DNA of 64,000 nt. It comes from Altererythrobacter sp. XM-24bin4. Its GTDB lineage: Bacteria > Pseudomonadota > Alphaproteobacteria > Sphingomonadales > Sphingomonadaceae. Under the pieces are notes generated by a model. That model did no database searches, was not told where the DNA came from, and saw only the letters and a list, made by a program, of their open reading frames with translations. Positions 44,626 to 54,411 of the stretch are shown one piece after another. Made by a program: the position numbers and the translations under genes. The stretch covers positions 2,052,334 to 2,116,333 of the forward strand of contig QCWG01000001.1 in NCBI GenBank assembly GCA_003149575.1, written 5' to 3'. Each line of letters starts with the position of its first letter. Positions within the stretch are counted from its first letter, which is position 1.

Positions 44626-46275
44626 TTACTGGTTGTTCTGACGGCCAAGGAAACGCGGGATGCTGAGCGAAGAGCCGCCCTCGTCGCCATCCTCGTCATC
44701 GTCCTCGTCGCTGTCAGAATCGCTGGCGCCGCGTGACAGATTTGCCATCCGCTCAAACAGCGTGCTTCCGCCTGCGGATGCAGCAGCTGGTGCAGCGCCT
44801 CTGCCGCCGGAACTGCCACTACTACCGCTTGCGCCGGAGGAGACAGCTTCTGACGTGTCTCCACCGAATCCCTCGCGCGAGGCAGGCGCAGCTTCACCGC
44901 CTTCGCTCGGCTCTGGCGAGACTTCAGACGTCAAATCGAACGGAGCTTCTTCGGCCAGCTCGTCAGCCACATCATCGGCATAAGGATCGTTGTCCTCATT
45001 ACGCATGCCCGCAAGCGGATCGACGATGTCGTCAACATCATCATCCTCTTCGCTTTCACCCATATCATCACCGACTTGCATACCGGTAAGGTCAAACGGC
45101 TCCACCACAGGCGCCGCTTCCTCGACTTCTTCAGCCGCTCCGTATAGCTCGGACTCAGGCTCAGCCTCCATCGCGAGCTCCAATGGCTCATCGATGATCG
45201 GCTCTTCAACGGTTTCCGGCTCTTCTTCCGACAGCGCGATTACCGGGCGCTTGGGTGGGCGCGATGCGCTCAAGCTAATCGGAGTGCTCTGGGTGGTTGC
45301 TGAAATAGCGCTCTGATCGATACCGGTCGCGACAACGGATACGCGAATCTTTCCATCAAGGTCTGGATTGAACGCAGAGCCCCAAATGATGTTTGCATCT
45401 TCGTCAACCAGTTCACGGATATGGTTGGCTGCTTCATCTACTTCGAGCAGCTTCATATCTTCGCCGCCAATGATCGAGATGATCACGCCCTTGGCGCCTT
45501 GCATGCTGACCCCGTCGAGCAGCGGATTTGCAATCGCGCGTTCTGCGGCTTCGAGCGCACGGCTCTCGCCCTCGGCTTCGCCTGTACCCATCATCGCCTT
45601 GCCCATCTCGCTCATCACAGAGCGAACGTCGGCAAAGTCCAGATTGATGAGGCCCGGCATCACCATCAAATCAGTGATCGAACGCACGCCTTGTTGCAGC
45701 ACTTCATCCGCCAGCTGGAACGCTTCCTTGAAAGTTGTCTCTGCCTTGGCGATCAGGAACAGGTTCTGGTTTGGAATCACGATCAGCGTATCGACGTGCT
45801 TTTGCAGCTCATCAATGCCAGCCTCGGCCGCGCGCATCCGCCGCGTACCTTCGAACAAGAATGGCTTGGTCACAACTCCAACCGTCAGCACACCCTTGCG
45901 CCGTGCGGCTTCCGCGATGACCGGTGCTGCGCCAGTACCCGTACCGCCACCCATGCCGGCAGCGATGAAAACCATGTTCACGCCTTCCAGCGCGTCTTCG
46001 ATTTCCTTGACCGTTTCTTCCGCCGCAGCCTTGCCGACTTCGGGTCGAGCGCCCGCGCCCAGACCGCCTGTGATCTCTGGTCCAAGCTGGATCTTGCCGT
46101 CAGCCTTCGACATCGAAAGCGCTTGCGCGTCAGTGTTGGCACAGATGAAATCGACGCCTTCGATTTCGGACTCGATCATGTTGGCGATAGCGTTTCCGCC
46201 CGCCCCGCCAATTCCGACAACAGTGATGCGGGGACGAAGCTCGTCGCTAGAAGCTGGTCCGATATTGATACTCAT
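44626..46275 (-). CDS. ftsZ: Cell division GTPase FtsZ
   Basis: This 549-residue tubulin homologue has the core motifs [37 protein letters not shown] (GTP loop), and [20 protein letters not shown]. The C-terminal linker of roughly 210 residues is rich in Glu, Asp, Ser and Gly, far longer than in E. coli. The conserved tail SIPRFLGRQ binds FtsA and other partners. The ATG at 46275 has GGAGGAA upstream. It closes the fts/mur part of the cluster but is set apart from ftsA by 125 bp with its own control signals. Confidence 0.98.
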   Translation of the reverse strand: MSINIGPASSDELRPRITVVGIGGAGGNAIANMIESEIEGVDFICANTDAQALSMSKADGKIQLGPEITGGLGAGARPEVGKAAAEETVKEIEDALEGVNMVFIAAGMGGGTGTGAAPVIAEAARRKGVLTVGVVTKPFLFEGTRRMRAAEAGIDELQKHVDTLIVIPNQNLFLIAKAETTFKEAFQLADEVLQQGVRSITDLMVMPGLINLDFADVRSVMSEMGKAMMGTGEAEGESRALEAAERAIANPLLDGVSMQGAKGVIISIIGGEDMKLLEVDEAANHIRELVDEDANIIWGSAFNPDLDGKIRVSVVATGIDQSAISATTQSTPISLSASRPPKRPVIALSEEEPETVEEPIIDEPLELAMEAEPESELYGAAEEVEEAAPVVEPFDLTGMQVGDDMGESEEDDDVDDIVDPLAGMRNEDNDPYADDVADELAEEAPFDLTSEVSPEPSEGGEAAPASREGFGGDTSEAVSSGASGSSGSSGGRGAAPAAASAGGSTLFERMANLSRGASDSDSDEDDDEDGDEGGSSLSIPRFLGRQNNQ

Positions 46276-46400
46276 CAGTTTTCCTCCGGGCGTGCTGGCC
46301 CTTTCCTTATAGATCACTTTGCCACAAAGGTATTGCACGGTTGATAGCGCATTCTCCCTTATCCACAGTGGTTAACCGACCCATTTCCCTGTATTTATAC
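46276..46400 (-). promoter_or_regulatory. ftsZ upstream region with a perfect DnaA box
   Basis: This 125-bp gap between ftsA and ftsZ contains TTATCCACA (plus 46359-46367), the exact consensus DnaA box. Read on the minus strand, the end of ftsA gives TTGAAA and then TATAAATACA, a possible promoter with imperfect spacing. DnaA is known to activate ftsZ in Caulobacter, so a similar link here is plausible. A GGTTAACC palindrome lies next to the box. No small gene is seen. Confidence 0.5.
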
Positions 46401-47681
46401 CTAGAAATTCTCTTTCAATGCTCGCATCAAACGGCCCACACCCAACCCCAATCCGAACCGCGAAATCGGCGCGCGGCTCTCGCCTACGCTCCGGATGTCA
46501 ATCGGATCATCGGCCGCATAGAGACACAAGCCAGCCAACGTAGCAAATCCGGGAGTCGAATGCGCTTCGGGCAATCCCGTAAGCGAAGGCGGCTTGCCAA
46601 TCCTAACCGGCATCCCCAGCGCGCTTTGCGCAAATTCCGCGAGCCCGGCAAGCTCAGCACCGCCGCCGGTCATAACCACCTGCCCACCGTTTGCGCCGGT
46701 AAACCTCATTGATTTCAATGCCTTGCCAATCTCATCGGTCAGGTGAGACAGGTTCTGCGTGACTATGGAGACAAGCTCGGCACGAGCGATACGGTTCTTG
46801 TCATCGGCACCGCGCGCAACCGGCCCTGCTTGATCATCACCCGGCCCGTTGACCGGGATCATCTCGCGATGATCCGTCGGGCTGGCAATTGCTGATCCGG
46901 AAACGCATTTAAGACGCTCCGCCTGGAAGCGGCGAATGCCAAAGGCAGATGCGATCGCATCGGTGATATCGCCTGAACCGTAAGGCAGCGCCTTCAGGCC
47001 GAGCAGCATACCGCCAGCATAAACCGCGACATTGGTCACCTCTCCGCCAATTTCCACCATCGCTACGCCAAGTTCGCGCTCTTCCTCGCTCAGGCAGGCA
47101 TAGCCTGCAGCCAGTGGAGCAGCGACAACGGCCTCTACGTCCAGATGCGCGTTCTGCACCGCTTCGGTGAGGTTTCGCACCGGCGCGCCGTCCGCCAGCA
47201 TGACATGCACATCGACGCCCAGCCGCTCTGCATGAAGACCTTTGGGGTTCGCTACACCATGTGCGCCATCAAGCGTGTAATGCGCAGGCTGCGCATGCAA
47301 CACCATCCGCCCGTGCGGCTGAATGGTTTCTCGTGCGGATATCAGCAGGTGTTCGATGTCTTCTTCTTCGATGCGCCGACCATTGATGTCGATCTCGACC
47401 TTCGAAACCTGGCTTGCGAGTCCGGCTCCAGCGCAACCGACCCAAACGCTTTGCACGCTGGTGCCAGCATTCTTCTCTGCGCGCTCAACAGCGTCACGAA
47501 TGGCGTAGGTGGCGGCCGCCATGTCAGTCACATAGCCGCGTTTGATACCGTTCGATGCGCGGTGGCCCGACCCCAGCACCTGTAATTCACCGTCCTCGGT
47601 AAGCCCCATGATCATCGCTGAAATACGGAATGAACCCGTATTGACCGCGCCAAAATAGCGGGTGAAGCGCTTACTAGCCAT
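46401..47681 (-). CDS. ftsA: Cell division protein FtsA
   Basis: This 426-residue actin-like protein has the SHS2/1C region (EDIEHLLISARETIQP) and nucleotide motifs (GAVNTGSFRISAMIMG, ELGVAMVEIGGEVTNVAVY, VVMTGGGAELAGL). The amphipathic C-terminal helix ends RLMRALKENF and anchors FtsZ to the membrane. The ATG at 47681 (MASKRFTRYFG) overlaps the ftsQ stop by 8 bp; longer starts exist. Confidence 0.96.
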   Translation of the reverse strand: MASKRFTRYFGAVNTGSFRISAMIMGLTEDGELQVLGSGHRASNGIKRGYVTDMAAATYAIRDAVERAEKNAGTSVQSVWVGCAGAGLASQVSKVEIDINGRRIEEEDIEHLLISARETIQPHGRMVLHAQPAHYTLDGAHGVANPKGLHAERLGVDVHVMLADGAPVRNLTEAVQNAHLDVEAVVAAPLAAGYACLSEEERELGVAMVEIGGEVTNVAVYAGGMLLGLKALPYGSGDITDAIASAFGIRRFQAERLKCVSGSAIASPTDHREMIPVNGPGDDQAGPVARGADDKNRIARAELVSIVTQNLSHLTDEIGKALKSMRFTGANGGQVVMTGGGAELAGLAEFAQSALGMPVRIGKPPSLTGLPEAHSTPGFATLAGLCLYAADDPIDIRSVGESRAPISRFGLGLGVGRLMRALKENF

Positions 47682-48597
47682 CAGGGGTGGTTTCTCCATC
47701 ATCATTGCCGCCCAGAACGCGGTCTGCCCGGCCAGGAATTCGCATGTAGATGCGCGGTGGTGCCCGCATATCGAATGTCGTGACTTCGCCGCCGATCAAA
47801 CGATTCTGTCCGTCGAGCCGCGCAAAGGACACCAGCGCTGTCGCGGCTTCATCCTCGCCTTGTGGCAACGCAAGCACCTGATTACTCTTGAAGGTCAAGT
47901 TCCAGCGGCGGTTGCCGACCCATTCCGCAGCGCGCACTTGCGGGCTTATCGCCGGCGCGGCTTCGAGCAGGTTGTCGAGTTGCTTGACCTGGCGCACGGC
48001 ACCCGGGCCGGAAATCACCAGCCGATCTCCGATATCGGTGCGGTTGATCGGTTCAAGTTCATTGCCTTCAACGTCGACCAGCACGAGGTGGTCGGGTCTT
48101 TGCAGCACCGCATGCGGCACTCGTTCAACAATATCGATCGCCAGCGTTCCGGGAAGTTGACGGGAAACGCGAGCGTCCTTCACCCAAGGCAGTTCGAGCA
48201 GCTCTTCACGAATTGTGATGACATCAACGTCAGGCATAGGTTCGTTGCGTTGGCTAACCACACGTTCGTAGACGCGATCCTCATTCATTCGCTCGACGCC
48301 CGAAACCCGAACATGGCGCACTTCAAAGCCGGCATTGGCTGCGGATTGCGAAATCTGCGCCTGAACCAGAGCAGTGGCCCCAGAGATGCTTGCAATAAAC
48401 CATGCCGCAACAAGTGCTGCTGCAATGATCAACCACAAAAAGATGCGCTGAAGCTGTTCTTCGGTGAAAGGCAGCAAGCCCATCAGCCAGTCGATAAAAC
48501 CGCCGGTTGTCTTCTTCGCCTTGCGTGCGGTGTTTGCCCGCGCATTGGCTTTCGCGGCACTGCGTGCACCTCTAGCAGAGCGCCTAATCGTCGCCAA
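47674..48597 (-). CDS. ftsQ: Cell division protein FtsQ
   Basis: This 307-residue bitopic protein has a basic cytoplasmic N-terminus (ARSAAKANARANTARKAKK), a single membrane helix (IFLWLIIAAALVAAWFIA, about residues 52-70), the POTRA domain (EVRHVRVSGVERMNEDRVYE) and the FtsQ beta domain (LPWVKDARVSRQLPGTLAIDI). It recruits later divisome proteins. It overlaps ddl by 14 bp and ftsA by 8 bp. Confidence 0.94.
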   Translation of the reverse strand: MATIRRSARGARSAAKANARANTARKAKKTTGGFIDWLMGLLPFTEEQLQRIFLWLIIAAALVAAWFIASISGATALVQAQISQSAANAGFEVRHVRVSGVERMNEDRVYERVVSQRNEPMPDVDVITIREELLELPWVKDARVSRQLPGTLAIDIVERVPHAVLQRPDHLVLVDVEGNELEPINRTDIGDRLVISGPGAVRQVKQLDNLLEAAPAISPQVRAAEWVGNRRWNLTFKSNQVLALPQGEDEAATALVSFARLDGQNRLIGGEVTTFDMRAPPRIYMRIPGRADRVLGGNDDGETTPDG

Positions 48598-49570
48598 AGG
48601 TGCCTCCCGTCAGCTTGTCCGGTGCGTGCTTGCGTAAAGCCGCGGCGATCACCGCTTCCACCAGATCGGCATATTCCATCCCGGCGTACTTGCCTTGCTC
48701 AGGGACCAGACTGAGCGGTGTCATTCCGGGTTGGGTATTGGTTTCGAGCACAAACAGGCCATCCTCGCCCTGCTCATCATCCCAGCGGAAATCGGTGCGA
48801 CTAACTCCGCTACATCCCAGCCTCAAATGCGCGGTTCGAGCATATTGTTCGCACAGCGCCGCGATCTCCGGCGGAATTTGCGCAGGGCAGACATGGACTG
48901 TCTTGCCGTCTGTGTATTTGTGCTCGTAGTCGTAAAAACCGGCGTCGATCACCAGCTCAGTGACGCCCAGTGCGCGCGGGCCCTCAGGCGTGTCGATCAC
49001 AGCTGTTGTCAGCTCGCGCCCGCGGATAAATGGCTCTGCGAGGAGTTCTTTAAAATCCTGCCATGGTCCGGTCGAATCAGGCGCGATCGGATTGCCGTAA
49101 TCGCTCTCATCCGTAACGATTGCAACGCCAACCGATGACCCTTCATTGACCGGCTTCAGCACATAGGGGCGCGGCAGCGGATCACGCTCGAATATCTCTT
49201 CACGGCTTACGATCCGTCCACCTGGAAAAGGCACGCCGTGTGGTCCAAGCACCATTTTGGTCAGCTGCTTGTCAATCGCGATGACCGAGGTTGCAAGGCC
49301 TGAATGTGTGTAAGGAACATCCATCAGATCAAGCATGCCCTGCACACTGCCATCCTCGCCAGGAACGCCATGCAGCGCATTGAACACGACATCGGGCGCA
49401 GCGTCTGCAATGCGGGCTGCAACCTCCCGGTCCATATCGATCCGCGTGACACGATGCCCCATGCTTTCGAGCGCGTCAGCAACGCCATTGCCGCTCATCA
49501 CCGAGACTTCGCGTTCATTGGCCCAGCCGCCCATCAGGACTGCAACGTGAAGTTTGGGCAGCAAGCTCAT
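48584..49570 (-). CDS. ddl: D-alanine--D-alanine ligase
   Basis: This 328-residue ATP-grasp enzyme has the N-terminal VAVLMGGWANEREVSVMSG, the HGVPGEDGSVQGMLDLM loop, YVLKPVNEGSSVGVAIV and the C-terminal metal-binding FVLETNTQPGMTPLSLVPEQ. It makes the D-Ala-D-Ala dipeptide used by MurF. The ATG at 49570 overlaps the murB stop (ATGA). Confidence 0.97.
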   Translation of the reverse strand: MSLLPKLHVAVLMGGWANEREVSVMSGNGVADALESMGHRVTRIDMDREVAARIADAAPDVVFNALHGVPGEDGSVQGMLDLMDVPYTHSGLATSVIAIDKQLTKMVLGPHGVPFPGGRIVSREEIFERDPLPRPYVLKPVNEGSSVGVAIVTDESDYGNPIAPDSTGPWQDFKELLAEPFIRGRELTTAVIDTPEGPRALGVTELVIDAGFYDYEHKYTDGKTVHVCPAQIPPEIAALCEQYARTAHLRLGCSGVSRTDFRWDDEQGEDGLFVLETNTQPGMTPLSLVPEQGKYAGMEYADLVEAVIAAALRKHAPDKLTGGTFGDD

Positions 49571-50460
49571 GGCCGCCCCACCCGCTGGATTTCCCATTGC
49601 AGTTCGAAGCCGGAGTTTTCACGCACGCGGCGGCGCACCTCTTCGCCTAGCGCCTCGATATCGCCGCTGGTCGCATCGCCGGTGTTGATCAGGAAATTGG
49701 TGTGTTTCTCGCTCACCTGAGCACCGCCCATTGTCAGTCCGCGACAACCCGCCGCATCGACCAGCTCCCAGGCCTTGTGACCATCCGGATTCTTGAAAGT
49801 CGATCCGCCGGTCTTAGTGCGCAGTGGTTGCGATTCTTCGCGCGCTTTCGCGATGCGCTCCATCTCTGCGCCAATCGTCGCTGGATCACCCGGCGTGCCT
49901 TGAAAACGTGCCGAAACGACGATCGAACCCGAGGCCAGTTCCGAATGACGATAGGAATAGGCCAGTTCTTCAACCGGCACACGAGACAGTTTTCCGCATG
50001 GGAACATCACCTCGCAATCAATCAATATGTCCGCGACCTCACGCCCGTAAGCGCCGCCATTCATGCGTACGAACCCGCCTACTGTACCGGGTATGCCGCG
50101 CAGGAATTCGAGCCTGGCTATCCCGGCATCACGCGCAGTGGAAGATACAAGGATACCGCTGGCGCCGCCGCCGCATTCAAGCTGATCATCGTCAAGTACC
50201 TTGACGCCCGAAAATGCCTTGCCCAAACGAACAACCACACCTTCGACGCCGCCATCGCGTACAATCATGTTGGACCCTAGCCCAAGAGCCATAACCGGCA
50301 TCGCGCGATCCAACGCGCTAAGAAAGTCTCGCAAGTCGTCAATATCGGCGGGCTCGAACAGCCAGTCCGCATTGCCTCCGGTCTTGAACCAAACAAGTTT
50401 TGCCAGCGGCGCATTCGGAGTGAGATTGCCGCGCACTTTTGGAAGTGTGTCGGCCATCAT
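49567..50460 (-). CDS. murB: UDP-N-acetylenolpyruvoylglucosamine reductase
   Basis: This 297-residue FAD enzyme has the FAD-binding stretches [20 protein letters not shown] and [21 protein letters not shown]. The catalytic Ser lies in [16 protein letters not shown], and the C-terminal [13 protein letters not shown] is diagnostic. It makes UDP-MurNAc. The ATG at 50460 overlaps the murC stop (ATGA); an ATG one codon later is the alternative. Confidence 0.96.
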   Translation of the reverse strand: MMADTLPKVRGNLTPNAPLAKLVWFKTGGNADWLFEPADIDDLRDFLSALDRAMPVMALGLGSNMIVRDGGVEGVVVRLGKAFSGVKVLDDDQLECGGGASGILVSSTARDAGIARLEFLRGIPGTVGGFVRMNGGAYGREVADILIDCEVMFPCGKLSRVPVEELAYSYRHSELASGSIVVSARFQGTPGDPATIGAEMERIAKAREESQPLRTKTGGSTFKNPDGHKAWELVDAAGCRGLTMGGAQVSEKHTNFLINTGDATSGDIEALGEEVRRRVRENSGFELQWEIQRVGRP

Positions 50461-51896
50461 GGCTTGCCCCCGCGCGCACTCTCGATCGCCGGTGCAAGGC
50501 CCGCGGCCCATTTGGTGATATCGCCGGCACCCAGGCAAACAACAATGTCTCCAGCGTTCAGCTCTCTGGCGAGAGCTCCCGCAAGCTCGGTCTGGTCAGC
50601 TACCGCCACAGCAGAACGGTGCCCGCGTGATTTCAGTCCAGCCACCAGCGTAGCGGCGTTCACGCCATCGATGGGGTCTTCGCCCGCCGTGTAGACCGGC
50701 GTGACATAGACATGGTCAGCTTCGTTGAAACATGCCTGAAACTCGCCCATCAGATCCCGAAGGCGAGTATAGCGATGCGGCTGCGCAACGGCGAACACAC
50801 GGCCACCATTATCGCCGCCGACCGCTTCGCGTGCTGCATTGAGCACGGCTGTGATTTCAACCGGGTGATGCGCATAGTCATCAATGATCGTCGCAGTACC
50901 GCCGTTGCAGGCCACTTCGCCTACCTTTGTGAAGCGCCGCCGAACGCCGCCGAATTGACCAAAGCCTTCGCGGATTACCTCGTCCGGGCAGCCCATCTCG
51001 ATTGCGACTGCAATCGCCGCGAGCGCATTCTGCACATTATGCCGGCCCGGCATTGGCAGGCGCACACCTTCGATCCGGCGATCCTCTTCACCGCGCTGAC
51101 GCACGATAACGTCAAATACATTGCCGCCCGCTTCGGAACGGATGTTTACGCCACAGATGTCCGCCTGAAGCGAAAAGCCATAGGTCACAACCTTGCGATC
51201 GCGCACCTGCCCGATCACGGCCTGCACCTCGGGGTGATCAATGCACAGAATGGCTGCGCCATAGAATGGTACATTGTGAATGAACTCGACGAATGCGCGC
51301 TTCACGCCGTCGAAATCACCGTAATGGTCCAGATGCTCGGGATCGATATTCGTAACAACCGCAATCGTGCCATCGAGCCGCAGGAAGCTGCCATCGCTTT
51401 CATCGGCTTCGACCACCATCCAGTCGCTGTCGCCCATGCGCGCATTCGAGCCATATTGCTCGATAATCCCCCCATTGATCACTGTGGGATCAATGTTCCC
51501 GCGATCGAGCAAGGCCGCGATCATACTGGTTGTGGTGGTTTTCCCGTGGGTACCCGCGACCGCAACGGTCGATTTCAACCGCATCAATTCCGCGAGCATT
51601 TCCGCGCGGCGCACCACCGGAATGCGGTTCTCGAGCGCATGTGCGACTTCGGGATTTGTTCGCCGCACTGCGGTTGAAGTGACCACCACAGCGGCCCCTT
51701 CGACATTTTCCTTCTCATGCCCGATGTGCACCGAAATGCCTTGTGCACGCAGCCGTTCAACACTGGGTCCTTCGTTCAGGTCAGACCCCTGAACCTTGTA
51801 TCCCAGATTGTGCATCACCTCGGCTATGCCGGACATGCCGATCCCGCCGATTCCGACAAAGTGGATCACGCCAATCTCGGTTCCGACACCCTTCAC
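50457..51896 (-). CDS. murC: UDP-N-acetylmuramate--L-alanine ligase
   Basis: This 479-residue Mur ligase has the N-terminal [20 protein letters not shown], the ATP loop [17 protein letters not shown], the [14 protein letters not shown] motif and the C-terminal [10 protein letters not shown]. It adds the first amino acid to UDP-MurNAc. Both ends overlap neighbours by 4 bp (ATGA). Confidence 0.97.
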   Translation of the reverse strand: MKGVGTEIGVIHFVGIGGIGMSGIAEVMHNLGYKVQGSDLNEGPSVERLRAQGISVHIGHEKENVEGAAVVVTSTAVRRTNPEVAHALENRIPVVRRAEMLAELMRLKSTVAVAGTHGKTTTTSMIAALLDRGNIDPTVINGGIIEQYGSNARMGDSDWMVVEADESDGSFLRLDGTIAVVTNIDPEHLDHYGDFDGVKRAFVEFIHNVPFYGAAILCIDHPEVQAVIGQVRDRKVVTYGFSLQADICGVNIRSEAGGNVFDVIVRQRGEEDRRIEGVRLPMPGRHNVQNALAAIAVAIEMGCPDEVIREGFGQFGGVRRRFTKVGEVACNGGTATIIDDYAHHPVEITAVLNAAREAVGGDNGGRVFAVAQPHRYTRLRDLMGEFQACFNEADHVYVTPVYTAGEDPIDGVNAATLVAGLKSRGHRSAVAVADQTELAGALARELNAGDIVVCLGAGDITKWAAGLAPAIESARGGKP

Positions 51897-53188
51897 TTGC
51901 CGTCACTCCCGATACCGCGGGTAGCATGCGAGGTAGATGCAGCACGTTCCGCAGCGATATCTTTGGCTGTCTCTCCAACACGGATGACATCCATCATATC
52001 CGCGCCGCCAAAACTTTCGACCAGGTCGGCCAAGTCTTTCGCTGCATTTGGGCGTCCGCAATTCCATGCAGCATGCGCAGCATTGGCCAGCGATTGCGGC
52101 GCCTTGGCCATGGCTTGAATTTGCAACGAGATGTCTTTGGAAAGCTTCTGCAAAGCATCAGATTGCGCAATGCGCTCGCGATTGTCCTTGTCCTCAAGAC
52201 CACTGACTTCGCCAACCGTAACCGATGGCTGGCGGATCATTCGCGCCCCACCCGCCTTCACCATTTCGCGGGTATTCGCAGCCTGGTGATCGTCGGTCGC
52301 TATGGGCAGCGGGATGAGGATGCCCGGACGGCCCACAGCGGTCAGCTCCGCGATCGTCGAAGCCCCTGCGCGGCCGATGAACAAATGGCATTCCGCCAGC
52401 CGCGCTTCCATATCCTCGAAATAAGTGCCCAGCTCCGCCGGGATATCATGTGTGCGATAGCGCTCGCGAACACGGTCGAGGTCTTCTGCGCGGCATTGCT
52501 GTGTGACTTGCAGGCGTTGGCGCAGGGCGGGCGGCAACATGGCCAGCCCATCAGGGACAACTTCGGACAGAATACGCGCGCCCTGACTGCCGCCAGTAAC
52601 CAGCACTTTGAGAAGACCATCCTCAGTGAACGGCGGATAATCCTCATCACGCAGTGCAAGCACTTCGGGGCGGACGGGATTGCCGACCAGATGCACCTTG
52701 TCGATGTACTTGTGCTTCAGCCGTTCAATCTCTGTGAACGCGGTTGCAATCGCATCAACGCGTCCGGCCAACATGCGGTTCACGCGGCCCAGAACCGCGT
52801 TTTGCTCGTGAAGCACGCTCGGAATGTCTGCGCTTGTCGCCGCTAGCATTGCCGGGGCCGCCGGATAGCCGCCAAAGCCAACCACAGCGGTCGGTTCAAA
52901 GCTCTCAAACAGGCGCAGCGCCATACGCCGCCCTTCCAGCAAAGCCTTCAGCCCACCAAACCAGCGCAGGGGATTCTTGCCAAAACGCCCGGCTGGGATG
53001 ACATGCGACGTCAGGAAATCCGGCTTGCCAGGGATTTCCGCGCCACGCTGATCGGTAATCAGCGCCACGTGATGGCCGCGCTGATCCAGTTCTGTCGCAA
53101 GGGCGAATGCCGGGATCAGGTGCCCTCCTGTCCCGCCCGCAGCCAGCACGAAATGCCGGCTTGAGCCTGTGCGTACCGAGCCGCTCAT
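51893..53188 (-). CDS. murG: UDP-GlcNAc transferase MurG
   Basis: This 431-residue glycosyltransferase has the N-terminal lipid/GlcNAc loop [20 protein letters not shown], then [31 protein letters not shown] and [23 protein letters not shown] with QAANTREM. It turns lipid I into lipid II at the inner membrane. It is about 75 residues longer than E. coli MurG because of a C-terminal tail (after [13 protein letters not shown]) rich in Ala, Ser and charged residues. The ATG at 53188 overlaps the ftsW stop (ATGA). Confidence 0.96.
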   Translation of the reverse strand: MSGSVRTGSSRHFVLAAGGTGGHLIPAFALATELDQRGHHVALITDQRGAEIPGKPDFLTSHVIPAGRFGKNPLRWFGGLKALLEGRRMALRLFESFEPTAVVGFGGYPAAPAMLAATSADIPSVLHEQNAVLGRVNRMLAGRVDAIATAFTEIERLKHKYIDKVHLVGNPVRPEVLALRDEDYPPFTEDGLLKVLVTGGSQGARILSEVVPDGLAMLPPALRQRLQVTQQCRAEDLDRVRERYRTHDIPAELGTYFEDMEARLAECHLFIGRAGASTIAELTAVGRPGILIPLPIATDDHQAANTREMVKAGGARMIRQPSVTVGEVSGLEDKDNRERIAQSDALQKLSKDISLQIQAMAKAPQSLANAAHAAWNCGRPNAAKDLADLVESFGGADMMDVIRVGETAKDIAAERAASTSHATRGIGSDGK

Positions 53189-54411
53189 GCAGCCTCCTCC
53201 TTGCGTTCCATCATCGCCTTCAAACCACGAGTCTCCCGCTTCAGGAACGGATTGCGACGCGTGATAGCCAGCAATAGCCCAACTGTAAGGCACATGGCGA
53301 TAGTTGATGATCCGCCATAGCTGATCAACGGCAAGGTCATACCTTTCGATGGGAAGAGCTGCAGATTGACCAGGATGTTGATGAAGGCCTGGCCACCAAT
53401 TGCTGCGATCAGGCCCGCGCTGGCCAGCACAGTAAACAGGTTCTCCTCATCCACCAGCCGCATAAGCAAACGCCACACGATTGCCAGGTAAAGCACAACT
53501 ACCAGGGCGCAGGTGATGAGGCCGAACTCCTCCCCGATTACAGAGAAGATATAGTCCGTATGCGCTTCGGGCAGGTTCATCTTGCGCACGCCCAGCCACA
53601 ATCCTGTGCCGGTCCAGCCGCCCGCCATCAGCGTTCGCTGCGCCAGATCAACCTGATCAAATGCTGTGCCTCCACCCAGGAACGCATCGATCCGGTGCCG
53701 CGCATTGTCATACAGGAAATAGGCCGCCGTCAGTCCGGCAATCCCGGCTCCAACGATAATGCTCAAACGTTGCACGCTGATTCCCGACAGCAGCACCAGC
53801 ACAAACCAGATGCCTGCAAACAACAGCGTCGCGCCCAAATTCGGCTGCATCATCAGCAACAAAGCGATAACGCCCATAATCACGCTAGCCATAGGTACAA
53901 CCGGCAATTCGGGATCACGCAAGCGCAGGCTCAATATCCACGCAAGCAGAATTGCAAAACCGGGCTTGAGAAACTCTGACGGCTGAAGCGAAAAGCCCAG
54001 ATCCAGCCAACGCTGCGCGCCATTGCGCTCAAACCCGAAAATGGGGACCAATGCGAGCAGAACCAGCGTTACCGATGCAAGCAAGATGCCTGCTTGACGA
54101 GCGCGTTCGCGGGTCAGCGTGGACACGCCGATCATCGCGACCAGACCCAGAAATTGCCAAACAATATGCTGCTTCAGAAAGTAGAATTCGCTCAATTGCA
54201 CTTCGCTGGTGGAAAGTCGCGAGGCGCTGGCGGGCGATGCTGACGCAACGGCAGCAGTACCGAATAACATCAGTATCAGGATCAGTGTCAGCAAAACCTT
54301 GTCGATCTCGCGCCACCAGATGCGCAATTGATCGCGCCAGTTAAGCTTCAAATGCGCGCCGCCTGATGCAGCGCCGCCTTGGCGCGGAATATAGGGTTTG
54401 ACGGTGCTCAT
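53185..54411 (-). CDS. ftsW: Peptidoglycan glycosyltransferase FtsW
   Basis: This 408-residue SEDS protein has about ten membrane helices. Family stretches include RWLDLGFSLQPSEFLKPGFA, MLMQPNLGATLLFAGIWF-type core residues, EAHTDYIFSVIGEEFGL and LPLISYGGSSTIAMCLTVG. It polymerises septal glycan with FtsI. The ATG overlaps the murD stop (ATGA). The cytoplasmic N-terminus is longer than usual and basic. Confidence 0.96.
   Translation of the reverse strand: MSTVKPYIPRQGGAASGGAHLKLNWRDQLRIWWREIDKVLLTLILILMLFGTAAVASASPASASRLSTSEVQLSEFYFLKQHIVWQFLGLVAMIGVSTLTRERARQAGILLASVTLVLLALVPIFGFERNGAQRWLDLGFSLQPSEFLKPGFAILLAWILSLRLRDPELPVVPMASVIMGVIALLLMMQPNLGATLLFAGIWFVLVLLSGISVQRLSIIVGAGIAGLTAAYFLYDNARHRIDAFLGGGTAFDQVDLAQRTLMAGGWTGTGLWLGVRKMNLPEAHTDYIFSVIGEEFGLITCALVVVLYLAIVWRLLMRLVDEENLFTVLASAGLIAAIGGQAFINILVNLQLFPSKGMTLPLISYGGSSTIAMCLTVGLLLAITRRNPFLKRETRGLKAMMERKEEAA

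Noticed and set aside
45368..46344. Two long plus-strand frames (314 and 307 codons) opposite ftsZ
   Set aside because: Both are reverse-strand shadows of ftsZ; the Ser-rich and His-rich compositions come from codon bias.
50712..51677. Plus-strand frame (321 codons) opposite murC
   Set aside because: murC carries all Mur ligase motifs; the antisense frame shows no family features.
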